From NCBI RefSeq assembly GCF_002382885.1, contig NZ_NWVL01000068.1:1-41925 (forward strand): a stretch of 41,925 nucleotides of DNA. Direction: 5' to 3'. The position numbers and the translations under genes were made by a program. This DNA is from Streptomyces sp. WZ.A104 (GTDB taxonomy: Bacteria > Actinomycetota > Actinomycetes > Streptomycetales > Streptomycetaceae). This document shows positions 7,571-15,889 of this stretch, piece after piece (positions within the stretch are counted from its first letter, which is position 1; every line of letters begins with the position of its first letter). The notes under the pieces were generated by a model. It worked only from the letters and a program-made list of their open reading frames with translations. It was not told the DNA's origin and searched no databases.

Positions 7571-8902
7571 ATGCGCACAAGCCGTCTCACCACCACCGCT
7601 GTCGCCGTCGCCGCGATATCGGTGCTCGCCACCGCGTGTACCGGCCAGTCCGGAACCGGGGCCACCGACGACCCAGAGGCGAACGCCACGATCAACTTCT
7701 GGCACGGCTGGAGCTCGCCCGCCGAAGTGAAGGCCGTCCAGGACAGCATCGACCGGTTCGAGAAGGCCCACCCGAACATCAAGGTCAAGGTCTCCGGCAA
7801 CATCAACGACGACAAACTCAACCAGGCACTTCGGGCCGGCGGTTCGAACGGGCCCGACGTGGTCTCCTCGTTCACCACCGCCAACGTCGGCAAGTTCTGC
7901 TCGTCGGGCGCGTTCGCCGATCTGAAGCCGTTCATCGACAAGTCGAAGCTCGACCTGGAGAAGACCTTCCCGAAGGTCCTCCTCGACTACACCCAGTTCG
8001 AGGGCAAGCGCTGCGCCCTGCCGCTGCTCACGGACGCCTACGGCCTCTACTACAACAAGGACGCGTTCAGGAAGGCCGGGATCACCGCTCCGCCGAAGAC
8101 GATGTCCGAACTGGCGAGCGTGGCGAGGAAACTGACGGTCGAGAAGGGCGACAGCTACTCGCAGCTCGGGTTCATGCCGAACTTCCACGGCTACGAGACC
8201 GTCGCCAGCCACTACCTGTCCTCGTGGGACCACACGTACTTCGACGAGAACGGCAAGTCCAACATCGCCAAGGACCCGGCGTTCGCGGAGATGTTCACGT
8301 ATCAGAAGCAACTGGTGGACGATCTCGGCGGCTACGCCAAGCTGGAGAAGTACCGGGGCACCTTCGGTGACGAGTGGGGCGCCAAGCACCCCTTCCACAC
8401 CGGCCAGGTGGCCATGCAGCTGGACGGCGAGTGGCGGCTCGGGATGGCCGAGGACGCCGGGGCCGACTTCGAGATCGGGGTCGCCCCGATGCCCGTCGCC
8501 GACGACGAGGCGGACAGCTACGGCAAGGGCTTCCTCTCCGGCACGGTCGTGGGCATCGCCCCCGCCAGCAAGAAGCAGAACGCCGCGTGGGAGCTGGTGA
8601 AGTACATGACCAGCGACACCGAGGCGGTCGTCGACTTCGCCAACGGCATCCGTAATGTTCCCTCCACCCTGGAGGCACTGAAGTCGCCCGACCTGAAGTT
8701 CGACCCGCGCTTCCGGACCTTCCTGGACATCGCCCAGCACCCGAAGTCCAGCACCCCCGACGGGGCCGTCAACGGATCGACATACCAGCTGACCCTTCAG
8801 GACTTCGGCTACCAGTACGAGAAGGGCGCGGTGAAGGACCTCCAGGCCGGCCTGGAGAAGACCGCCCGGCAGATCGACACCGACATCGCCAAGGCCAAGT
8901 AG
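7571..8902 (+). CDS. csnE: sugar ABC transporter substrate-binding lipoprotein CsnE
   Basis: 443 residues. Binds glucosamine (chitosan) oligosaccharides outside the cell and hands them to CsnF/CsnG. The ATG at 7571 follows GGGAG by eight bases. The N-terminus MRTSRLTTTAVAVAAISVLA runs into a lipobox ending LATAC, so the mature protein is an N-acylated lipoprotein starting at Cys24. Family 1 extracellular solute-binding features follow: INFWHGWSSPAEVKAVQ, FEKAHPNIKVKV, PDVVSSF, ALPLLTDAYGLYYNKDAF, and GEWRLGM with downstream aromatic residues. It is 67 bases after csnR and seven before csnF, in the same operon. Specificity is inferred from the operon and its operator; chitin-type oligosaccharides are an alternative. 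Confidence 0.85.
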   Translation: MRTSRLTTTAVAVAAISVLATACTGQSGTGATDDPEANATINFWHGWSSPAEVKAVQDSIDRFEKAHPNIKVKVSGNINDDKLNQALRAGGSNGPDVVSSFTTANVGKFCSSGAFADLKPFIDKSKLDLEKTFPKVLLDYTQFEGKRCALPLLTDAYGLYYNKDAFRKAGITAPPKTMSELASVARKLTVEKGDSYSQLGFMPNFHGYETVASHYLSSWDHTYFDENGKSNIAKDPAFAEMFTYQKQLVDDLGGYAKLEKYRGTFGDEWGAKHPFHTGQVAMQLDGEWRLGMAEDAGADFEIGVAPMPVADDEADSYGKGFLSGTVVGIAPASKKQNAAWELVKYMTSDTEAVVDFANGIRNVPSTLEALKSPDLKFDPRFRTFLDIAQHPKSSTPDGAVNGSTYQLTLQDFGYQYEKGAVKDLQAGLEKTARQIDTDIAKAK

Positions 8903-8908
8903 CCCCCG

Positions 8909-9850
8909 ATGACGACGCACACACTCCGCTCCAAGCGCCGCAGATCGGCGCTTCGGAACGCGGCCTTCATGTCGCCGTGGCTGATCGGGTTCTCGGTCTT
9001 CTTCGCCTACCCGATGGTCTCTACGGTCTACTTCTCGTTCACGGACTACGACGGGTTCGGGGCGCCGGTCTTCAACGGGCTGACGAACTGGACGTACGTC
9101 TTCCAGGACTATCCGATGTTCTGGCCGTCGCTGTGGAACACGCTCTGGCTGGTGGTCGTCGTGGTCACCTGCCGGGTCGTCTTCGGGCTCGGCATCGGCC
9201 TGCTGATCACCAGGATCAAGACGGGGACGGGCGTCTTCCGGACGCTGTTCTACCTGCCCTACCTGGCCCCGCCGGTCGCCGCGACGCTCGCCTTCGTCTT
9301 TCTGCTCAACCCCGGCACCGGGCCGGTCAACGCGATCCTCGGGGACCTGGGGCTGCCGACGCCCGGCTGGTTCAACGACGCCACCTGGTCCAAGCCCGCG
9401 CTCACCATGCTCGCGGTCTGGGGCATCGGGGACCTGATGGTCATCTTCATGGCCTCGCTGCTGGACGTACCGACCGAGCAGTACGAGGCGGCCGAGCTGG
9501 ACGGCGCGTCCGCCTGGCAGAAGTTCCGCTTCGTGACCCTGCCGAACATCTCGCCGATCGTGCTGTTCGCCGTGGTGACGGGCGTCATCCAGGCCATGCA
9601 GTACTACACGCAGCCGCTGGTGGCGGGGAAGGTCGCCTCCGGGGTGATCGGCGGCTCAGGGCAGTCCTTCGAGCCCGGCTATCCCGACAAGTCGACACTC
9701 ACGCTTCCCCAGCTCGTCTACAACCTCGGCTTCCAGCGGTTCGACTACGGCGCCGCCTGTGTCGTCGCCCTCATCCTGTTCGCCCTGGCCATGGCCTTCA
9801 CCGCGCTGCTCATGCGGGGCCGCAACAACCTCATCCAGGCCGGTGACTGA
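8909..9850 (+). CDS. csnF: sugar ABC transporter permease CsnF
   Basis: 313 residues, inner-membrane permease of the MalF/UgpA type. Six hydrophobic segments are readable, from SPWLIGFSVFFAYPMVSTVYF near the N-terminus to the last near residue 290. The EAA loop that docks the ATPase reads EQYEAAELDGASAWQKF. It pairs with CsnG. The operon has no ATPase gene, which in streptomycetes is normal because the shared ATPase MsiK, encoded elsewhere, powers many CUT1 sugar importers. The start lies six bases after the csnE stop; no strong ribosome site is present, which suggests coupling to csnE translation. Confidence 0.85.
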   Translation: MTTHTLRSKRRRSALRNAAFMSPWLIGFSVFFAYPMVSTVYFSFTDYDGFGAPVFNGLTNWTYVFQDYPMFWPSLWNTLWLVVVVVTCRVVFGLGIGLLITRIKTGTGVFRTLFYLPYLAPPVAATLAFVFLLNPGTGPVNAILGDLGLPTPGWFNDATWSKPALTMLAVWGIGDLMVIFMASLLDVPTEQYEAAELDGASAWQKFRFVTLPNISPIVLFAVVTGVIQAMQYYTQPLVAGKVASGVIGGSGQSFEPGYPDKSTLTLPQLVYNLGFQRFDYGAACVVALILFALAMAFTALLMRGRNNLIQAGD

Positions 9851-9853
9851 GCC

Positions 9854-10759
9854 ATGACCCAACTCCTCGACAAGCCCGCGGCCGGCACCGCCCCGGCGAC
9901 CGGCCCGCGGACGCCCGCCGAGCGCACCGCCCGCCGCAGGGCGCTGCTGCACTGGATCGCCGTGCACTCCCTCGGGATCGCCGCCGCGCTCTTCTTCGTG
10001 CTGCCGTTCGTCTTCGTGGTGCTCACCTCGCTGATGAACGACCAGCAGGCGCTGACCCGTGACCTCACCCCGGACACCTGGGAGTGGGGCAACTACGAGC
10101 GGGTCTTCAACACCCCGGGCTTCCTCACCTGGTGGCGCAACACCCTGCTGTACGCGGGGCTCGGCACCGTCCTCACCCTCGTCTCGTCCATCCCGGTGGC
10201 GTACGCCCTGGCGAAGTTCCGCTTCCGGGGCCGCAAGCTGTCGCTGATGCTCGTCATCTCGATGATGATGCTGCCGCCGCAGGTCGTGATCATCCCGATG
10301 TACCTGTTCTGGGCGAAGCAGATGGACCTGTCCGGCACGCTGTGGCCGCTGATCATCCCGATGGCCTTCGGTGACGCGTTCTCCATCTTCCTGCTGCGGC
10401 AGTTCCTGCTGACCATTCCGAACGAGTACCTGGACGCGGCGAAGGTCGACGGCTGCGGCGAGTTCCGCACGCTGATCAAGGTCGTCCTGCCGATGGCCAG
10501 ACCCGGCATCGCGGCCGTCGCCCTCTTCCAGTTCTTCGCCGCCTGGAACGACTACTTCGGACCACAGATCTACGCCTCCGAGAACCCGGCCGCCTGGACG
10601 CTCAGTTACGGCCTGGAGTCCTTCAAGGGCGCGCACCACACCGACTGGAACCTGACCATGGCCGCGACCGTTCTGGTCATGGCCCCCGTGATCGCCGTCT
10701 TCTTCTTTGCCCAGAAGGCATTCGTCGAGGGCGTCACACTGACCGGAGTAAAGGGCTGA
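9854..10759 (+). CDS. csnG: sugar ABC transporter permease CsnG
   Basis: 301 residues, MalG/UgpE-type partner of CsnF. A charged N-terminus rich in Ala/Pro precedes the first membrane helix (about residues 38-60, SLGIAAALFFVLPFVFVVLT). Further helices include LYAGLGTVLTLVSSIPVAYA and LMLVISMMMLPPQVVIIPMY. The EAA loop reads NEYLDAAKVDGCGEFRTL. It starts three bases after the csnF stop and ends two bases before csnH, so the cluster is translated as a unit. Confidence 0.85.
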   Translation: MTQLLDKPAAGTAPATGPRTPAERTARRRALLHWIAVHSLGIAAALFFVLPFVFVVLTSLMNDQQALTRDLTPDTWEWGNYERVFNTPGFLTWWRNTLLYAGLGTVLTLVSSIPVAYALAKFRFRGRKLSLMLVISMMMLPPQVVIIPMYLFWAKQMDLSGTLWPLIIPMAFGDAFSIFLLRQFLLTIPNEYLDAAKVDGCGEFRTLIKVVLPMARPGIAAVALFQFFAAWNDYFGPQIYASENPAAWTLSYGLESFKGAHHTDWNLTMAATVLVMAPVIAVFFFAQKAFVEGVTLTGVKG

Positions 10760-10761
10760 CA

Positions 10762-12027
10762 ATGAAGCTCGCAGTAGTGGGTGGCGGGTCCACCTACACC
10801 CCTGAACTGATCGACGGATTCGCCCGGTTGCGGGACACGCTCCCGGTCGAGGAGCTGGTCCTCGTCGACCCCGCTGCCGACCGGCTGGAGCTGGTCGGCG
10901 GCCTCGCGCGGCGGATCTTCGCCAAGCAGGACCACGCCGGGAAGATCACCACGACCACCGACCTGGACGCGGGCGTCGCCGACGCCGACGCGGTCCTCCT
11001 CCAGCTGCGCGTCGGCGGACAGGCCGCGCGCGACCGGGACGAGACCTGGCCGCTGGAGTGCGGCTGCGTCGGCCAGGAGACCACCGGCGCGGGCGGTCTC
11101 GCCAAGGCTCTGCGGACCGTGCCGGTCGTCCTGGACATCGCCGAGCGGGTGCGCCGCACCAACCCGGACTCCTGGATCATCGACTTCACCAACCCGGTCG
11201 GCATCGTCACCCGCGCGCTGCTCCAGGCCGGGCACAAGGCGGTCGGCCTGTGCAACGTGGCGATCGGCTTCCAGCGCAAGTTCGCCCGCCTGCTGGAGGT
11301 GGAGCCGGGCGCGGTCCACCTCGACCACGTCGGGCTCAACCACCTCACCTGGGAGCTGGGCGTGCGTCTGGGCGGCCCGGACGGTGAGAACGTGCTGCCC
11401 AAGCTGCTGGCCGAGCACGGCGACGCCATCGCGGACGACCTCCGCATGGACCGGCGGATCGTGGACCGGCTCGGCGTCGTCCCCTCGTACTACCTGCGCT
11501 ACTTCTACGCCCACGACGAGGTCGTCCGGGAGCTCGGCACCAAGCCGTCCCGGGCCGCCGAGGTCGCGGCGATGGAGAAGGAGCTGCTGGCGATGTACGG
11601 CGACCCGGCGCTGGACGAGAAGCCCGAGCTTCTCGCCAGGCGCGGCGGCGCGTTCTACTCGGAGGCGGCGGTCGACCTCGCGGCCTCCCTGCTGGGCGGC
11701 GGCGGTTCGCCGGTCCAGGTGGTGAACACGTACAACAACGGGACGCTGCCGTTCCTCCCGGACGACGCGGTCATCGAGGTGCAGGCCCGGGTCGGCCACG
11801 ACGGTGCGGCCCCGCTGGCCGTGCCCGCGCTGGACCCGCTGTACGCCGGTCTCATCGCCAACGTGACGGCGTACGAGGACCTCGCCCTGGAAGCGGCGCT
11901 GCGCGGCGGCCGGGACCGGGTCTTCAAGGCGCTGCTCGCCCATCCGCTGATCGGCCAGTACGAGTACGCCGAGGGCCTCACCGACCGGCTGATCGCCCAC
12001 AACCGGGAGCACCTCGCGTGGGCGTGA
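10762..12027 (+). CDS. csnH: GH4-family glycosidase CsnH
   Basis: 421 residues. NAD- and metal-dependent glycosidase of family 4 (6-phospho-beta-glucosidase-like), expected in the cytoplasm, where it would cleave imported, probably phosphorylated, glucosamine oligosaccharides. The N-terminal Rossmann motif is VVGGGSTYTPELIDGFARL. Further family landmarks are ETTGAGGLAKALRTVP, IIDFTNPVGIVTRAL, and GLCNVAIGFQ with the metal-binding Cys, then GLNHLTW with the metal-binding His. GH4 enzymes work by oxidation, elimination, addition and reduction rather than by a classical double displacement. GGAG lies upstream of the ATG. The last ten bases overlap csnK. Natural substrate inferred from operon membership. 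Confidence 0.85.
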   Translation: MKLAVVGGGSTYTPELIDGFARLRDTLPVEELVLVDPAADRLELVGGLARRIFAKQDHAGKITTTTDLDAGVADADAVLLQLRVGGQAARDRDETWPLECGCVGQETTGAGGLAKALRTVPVVLDIAERVRRTNPDSWIIDFTNPVGIVTRALLQAGHKAVGLCNVAIGFQRKFARLLEVEPGAVHLDHVGLNHLTWELGVRLGGPDGENVLPKLLAEHGDAIADDLRMDRRIVDRLGVVPSYYLRYFYAHDEVVRELGTKPSRAAEVAAMEKELLAMYGDPALDEKPELLARRGGAFYSEAAVDLAASLLGGGGSPVQVVNTYNNGTLPFLPDDAVIEVQARVGHDGAAPLAVPALDPLYAGLIANVTAYEDLALEAALRGGRDRVFKALLAHPLIGQYEYAEGLTDRLIAHNREHLAWA

Positions 12028-12992
12028 ACGTGTCGGTCGTCGCCGTCGACGCGGGCAACAGCAAGACCGATGTGGCGCTGATCGGCGCGGACGGCACGGT
12101 GCTGGCCTCGGCCCGGGGCGGCGGTTTCCAGCCCCCGGTCGTGGGGGTGGCGGCGGCGGTCGACGGGCTGGCCTCCGTACTGGAGCGGGCGGTGGCGGAC
12201 CTGCCGGGCCCGGTCGGCTCGCTCGGGCATGTCTCCGCGTGTCTGGCCAACGCCGATCTGCCGGTCGAGGAGGCCGAGTTGGCGGCCGCCCTGGAGGCGC
12301 GCGCCTGGGGCACGTCGGTGGAGGTCCGCAACGACACCTTCGCGATCCTGCGCGCAGGGGTGGACGAGCCCCGGGGCGTGGCGGTGGTGTGCGGGGCCGG
12401 GATCAACTGCGTGGGCATGACCCCGGACGGCCGGGCCGCCCGCTTCCCCGCGATCGGGCGGATGTCCGGTGACTGGGGCGGCGGTTCGGGTCTCGCGGAG
12501 GAGGCCCTGTGGTTCGCCGCCCGCGCCGAGGACGGGCGCGGCGAGCCGACGGAGCTGGTCCGGGCGCTGCCGGGGCACTTCGGTCTCGGCTCGGTGTACG
12601 CGCTCATCGAGGCGCTGCACCGGGGCGCCGTGGAGCCGGGGCGGCGTCACGAGATGACGCCGGTACTGTTCGCCACGGCGGCCGCCGGGGACGCGGTGGC
12701 CGCCGCGCTGGTGGAGCGGCAGGCGGCGGAGGTGGTGGCGATGGCCTCGGTGGCGCTGGCCCGCCTGGAGCTGCTGGAGGAGGAGGTTCCGGTGCTGTTG
12801 GGCGGCAGTGTGCTGGCCGCACGGCATCCGCAGCTGAACGACCGGATCGCCGATCTGCTGGCCGCCCGTGCGCCGAAGGCCGACGTGCGTGTGGTGGCCG
12901 AGCCGCCGGTGCTGGGTGCGGCGCTGCTGGGCCTGGACCGTACGGGTGCGGCGCCGGATGTGCACCGCAGGCTGCGCGCGCAGTACGCCTGA
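12018..12992 (+). CDS. csnK: glucosamine kinase-like sugar kinase CsnK (BadF/BadG/BcrA/BcrD ATPase family)
   Basis: 324 residues, ASKHA-fold kinase. Phosphate-1 loop VVAVDAGNSKTDVALIGADG near the N-terminus; VVCGAGINCVGM and PAIGRMSGDWGGGSGLAEEA are the N-acetylglucosamine/glucosamine kinase signatures; VLLGGSVL near residue 260 is the adenosine motif. It would phosphorylate glucosamine released by CsnH so that it enters amino-sugar metabolism. GTG at 12018 overlaps csnH by ten bases and has GGGAG nine bases upstream; GTG at 12024 would give a four-base GTGA overlap but sits far from that ribosome site. It is the last gene, with a strong terminator 20 bases after the stop. Confidence 0.85.
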   Translation: MGVNVSVVAVDAGNSKTDVALIGADGTVLASARGGGFQPPVVGVAAAVDGLASVLERAVADLPGPVGSLGHVSACLANADLPVEEAELAAALEARAWGTSVEVRNDTFAILRAGVDEPRGVAVVCGAGINCVGMTPDGRAARFPAIGRMSGDWGGGSGLAEEALWFAARAEDGRGEPTELVRALPGHFGLGSVYALIEALHRGAVEPGRRHEMTPVLFATAAAGDAVAAALVERQAAEVVAMASVALARLELLEEEVPVLLGGSVLAARHPQLNDRIADLLAARAPKADVRVVAEPPVLGAALLGLDRTGAAPDVHRRLRAQYA

Positions 12993-13343
12993 GCCGGAGC
13001 ACACGGAACGCCAGGGGGCGCCCCACCGGAGACCGCGCGGTGGGGCGCCCCCTTGTACGCGGGAGCCGCCCCTCGTACGGGGGACAGGAGGGGGGCGAGG
13101 GAACCGATCGGCTTCGTGGAACGTGTACTTGATGGGGAGTCCGTTCGCTTATGGGGATGTTTCCGGGCACGTCGCACCGGTTGTCTTGATCGGCCGCGTC
13201 CGCACTGATCGAATGCGGGGGCCGATGGGGGATCTGGGCGTTCCTGGTGTGGATGCCCGTCCCCGCGGCCATACTTCTGGCCGGGCACGCGCCGTCCGGA
13301 AGGGGACGGGGGACCCGCCGTCCGTGACCGAGGGGGAGGTCGA
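12993..13343. promoter_or_regulatory. intergenic region csnK / glnX-like gene
   Basis: 351 bases holding the csn terminator (13013-13053) and, downstream, a candidate promoter for the kinase island: TTGATC (13186-13191), 17 bases, TCGAAT (13209-13214). About 130 bases then lead to the GTG at 13344, preceded by GGGGAGG. No RNA gene was seen. Confidence 0.35.
13013..13053 (+). terminator. csn operon terminator hairpin
   Basis: A perfect 16-bp stem (13013-13028 with 13038-13053) with a nine-base loop begins 20 bases after the csnK stop. Confidence 0.85.
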
Positions 13344-14732
13344 GTGACACACCCGCCGAGCGGCGGCGCGCCGCCGCTGCACGCGCCGGACCCGGTGTCC
13401 GCGCCCGTCGGCGTGCCCGCACCGCGTGGCGGCGGCTTGGGCGCACAGGCGCGGCGGCTGCGTGCCGTGGCGACGACCGAGCCCGGCCGGCTCCAGATCA
13501 TCGGGGCCGTCCTGGCCCTGCTCGTCGTGGCGTTCGGTGCGGTGACCACCCTGGAGATATCCCAGCGGGCCGCCGCCGCCGACGACGTGGTCGGGCGCAG
13601 CCAGCCGCTGAGCGCCGACGCGGCGGACATCTACCGCTTCCTCGCGGACGCGGACACCTCCGCGGCCAGTGGCTTCCTCGCGGGCGCGCAGGAGCCCGAC
13701 GCCGTGCGCGAGCAGTACCGGAAGGACATCGAGGAAGCCGCGCGGCTGCTGGTGAAGGCCTCGGCCAACACGGACTCCGCCACCGCGTCCGGGCGGGAGA
13801 TCACCACGCTCAACGAGCTTCTTCCGGTCTACACCGGCCTGATCGAGCGGGCCCGCGCCAACAACCGACAGGGCCTGCCGCTGGGCGGCGCCTATCTGCG
13901 GTACGCGAACCAGAAGATGACCGGCGAGATGCTGCCCGCCGCCGAACGGCTGTACGCGGCGGAGACCGGCCGGCTGGAGTCGGACTCCGCCGACGCCCGG
14001 CGGTGGCCGCTCCTGTCGCTCGGGACCGGGTTCCTGGCGCTGGGCGCGCTGGCGTGGATGCAGCGACGCACCTACCGCCGGACGAACCGGGTGCTGAACC
14101 ACGGGCTGCTGGCGGCGACCGCGGCCGCGTCGGTGGTGGTGCTCTGGCTGGCCGCGGGGCATACCGTGGCCCGTACGGAGCTGCGGTCGGCGATGACGCA
14201 CGGTCAGGCCTCGCTGGATGTGCTCAACGACGCCCGGATCAACTCCCTGAAGGCGCGCGCCAATGAGAATCTGACCCTGGTGGCGCGCGGTGCCGTGCTG
14301 ACGGCCGACGGCTCCGCCGACCAGTACGAGACGGACTACACCACGGGTATGAAGGCGTTGAAGGACCGGCTGGAGAAGGCCGAGCGGCTCGCCGACGACA
14401 GGAGCGGGAGCGAGCCGGTGGCCAGGGCCGCCACCGCCGTGTCCGAGTGGCAGAGCCGCCACCGTGCGGCGCGTGCCACGGACGACCAGGGCGACTACGG
14501 CAGCGCGTTGCAGCAGATCATCGGGGCCGAGGGGTCCACCGGCGAGTCCTTCCAGCAGGTGGACGCCGCGCTGAGGAAGGCGCTCGCCCATGAGCAGGGC
14601 GAGTTCACCGCGGCGGCGGAGGACGGGCGCGGGGCGCTGCGGGGCCTGCCGACAGGGGCCGCGGCACTGGCGGTGCTGGGGGCGATCGCCGTGATCGTCG
14701 GGGTCAACCGCAGGCTCTCGGAGTACCGGTGA
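13344..14732 (+). CDS. glnX: GlnX-like membrane protein, putative receptor partner of GlnH and PknG
   Basis: 462 residues. GTG at 13344 has GGGGAGG close upstream. Four membrane helices: about 51-71 (QIIGAVLALLVVAFGAVTTL), 221-239 (WPLLSLGTGFLALGALAW), 254-273 and 436-455. Between helices 1-2 and 3-4 lie two outside domains of roughly 150 and 160 mostly helical residues; both resemble four-helix ligand or partner-binding modules of sensory receptors. The N-terminus (about 50 residues, Pro-rich) and the short 2-3 loop (RRTYRRTNRVLNHG) are cytoplasmic. Size, topology and gene neighbours match mycobacterial GlnX, which works with GlnH to pass extracellular amino-acid levels to PknG. The stop overlaps a possible GTG of glnH. 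Assignment rests on topology and neighbourhood more than on residue identity. Confidence 0.75.
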   Translation: MTHPPSGGAPPLHAPDPVSAPVGVPAPRGGGLGAQARRLRAVATTEPGRLQIIGAVLALLVVAFGAVTTLEISQRAAAADDVVGRSQPLSADAADIYRFLADADTSAASGFLAGAQEPDAVREQYRKDIEEAARLLVKASANTDSATASGREITTLNELLPVYTGLIERARANNRQGLPLGGAYLRYANQKMTGEMLPAAERLYAAETGRLESDSADARRWPLLSLGTGFLALGALAWMQRRTYRRTNRVLNHGLLAATAAASVVVLWLAAGHTVARTELRSAMTHGQASLDVLNDARINSLKARANENLTLVARGAVLTADGSADQYETDYTTGMKALKDRLEKAERLADDRSGSEPVARAATAVSEWQSRHRAARATDDQGDYGSALQQIIGAEGSTGESFQQVDAALRKALAHEQGEFTAAAEDGRGALRGLPTGAAALAVLGAIAVIVGVNRRLSEYR

Positions 14733-14743
14733 GAGGGGCAGCG

Positions 14744-15796
14744 ATGACCAGGGCGAGGGGCCGGTCCGTGAAAGGCCGGTTCGCGGGCGGCCGGCTGCGT
14801 GGCTGGGGTGGCGTGACGGGGATGGCGGTGGCGTGCGCGGTGACCGCCGCGGTCACCCTGCTGCCGCTGTCCCACCACAGCGGCGGGCCGGCCGGTGCGG
14901 ATGCGGCGGGCGGCGGGGCGGTCGCGGCCGTGCAGGCGCGCGCCGAGGCGTGCACGGAGCCGGAGGCGAGCCTGCCGCCGTCGGGGGCGGACGGGCCGAA
15001 CATCGCGAAGATCAAGGCGCGCGGCAAGCTGATCGCGGGAGTCGACCAGAACAGCTTCCGCTGGGGCTACCGCAATCCGGCCAACGGTGAGCTGGAGGGG
15101 TTCGACATCGATCTGGTGCGGGCCGTCGCCGAGGACGTCCTGGGCGACCCGGACGCGGTGATCTTCCGTGCGATCCCCACCAACCAGCGCATCGCCGCCC
15201 TGGAGAGCGAGCGGGTCGACGTCGTCGTACGGACGATGACGATCAACTGCAAGCGGCTGGAGCAGGTCTCCTTCTCCACCGCCTACTTCCAGGCCGGACA
15301 GCAGGTCCTCGCCCCGAAGGAGTCCGCGATCACCGGCTACGACGCCTCGCTGAAGGGCAAGCGGGTCTGCTCGGCCGAGGGCTCCACCGCGTACGAGGCG
15401 CTGGAGAAGGAGTCCTTCGGGGCGGTCTACAAGGACGAGTTCGACGGCACCGAGCGCGACCGGGACCGGCTGACCGTGCCGAACCAGCTGGACTGCCTGG
15501 TGCGGCTCCAGCTCGGCGAGGTCGACGCGATCGTCACGGACAACGCCCTGGCGGCCGGTCAGGCGGCCCAGGACCCGGCGGTGGAGCTGAAGGGGAAGGC
15601 TCCGTTCACCACCGAGTATTACGGCGTCGCCACCAAGAAGGGCGCCGACGACCTGGTGGCCCGGGTCAACAAGGTCCTCGTCGACTACCGGGCGGGCGGC
15701 AGGAACAGCGCCTGGATGACGTCCTACGACAAGTGGCTGGCGACCGGCCTGCCCGGCATCACGGCACCGCCCGCACCCAAGTACCGCAACGACTGA
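14744..15796 (+). CDS. glnH: GlnH-like glutamate/aspartate-binding protein (SBP family 3)
   Basis: 350 residues. ATG at 14744 is preceded by AGAGGGG; a GTG at 14729 overlapping the previous stop is the alternative. A basic start (TRARGRSVKGRF) and a hydrophobic segment (about 24-41) anchor or export the protein; no clear lipobox is visible. About residues 90-340 are a family 3 amino-acid-binding domain: LIAGVDQNSFRWGYRNP, LEGFDIDLVRAVAEDVLGDP, IPTNQRIAALESERVDVVVR and TMTINCKRLEQVSFS. These are close to what I know of mycobacterial GlnH, a sensor of aspartate and glutamate. No permease or ATPase gene is nearby, which supports sensing rather than transport. Probable ligand handover: to the outside domains of the adjacent GlnX-like protein. 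Confidence 0.85.
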   Translation: MTRARGRSVKGRFAGGRLRGWGGVTGMAVACAVTAAVTLLPLSHHSGGPAGADAAGGGAVAAVQARAEACTEPEASLPPSGADGPNIAKIKARGKLIAGVDQNSFRWGYRNPANGELEGFDIDLVRAVAEDVLGDPDAVIFRAIPTNQRIAALESERVDVVVRTMTINCKRLEQVSFSTAYFQAGQQVLAPKESAITGYDASLKGKRVCSAEGSTAYEALEKESFGAVYKDEFDGTERDRDRLTVPNQLDCLVRLQLGEVDAIVTDNALAAGQAAQDPAVELKGKAPFTTEYYGVATKKGADDLVARVNKVLVDYRAGGRNSAWMTSYDKWLATGLPGITAPPAPKYRND

Positions 15797-15889
15797 CCCC
15801 GTACCACCGGCAGGCGTACGGACCGGAGCAGACCGAAGCAAGCGATCCCGCCGGGCCGACGGCCGGCGGGGAGAGCGGAGAGGTGTTCG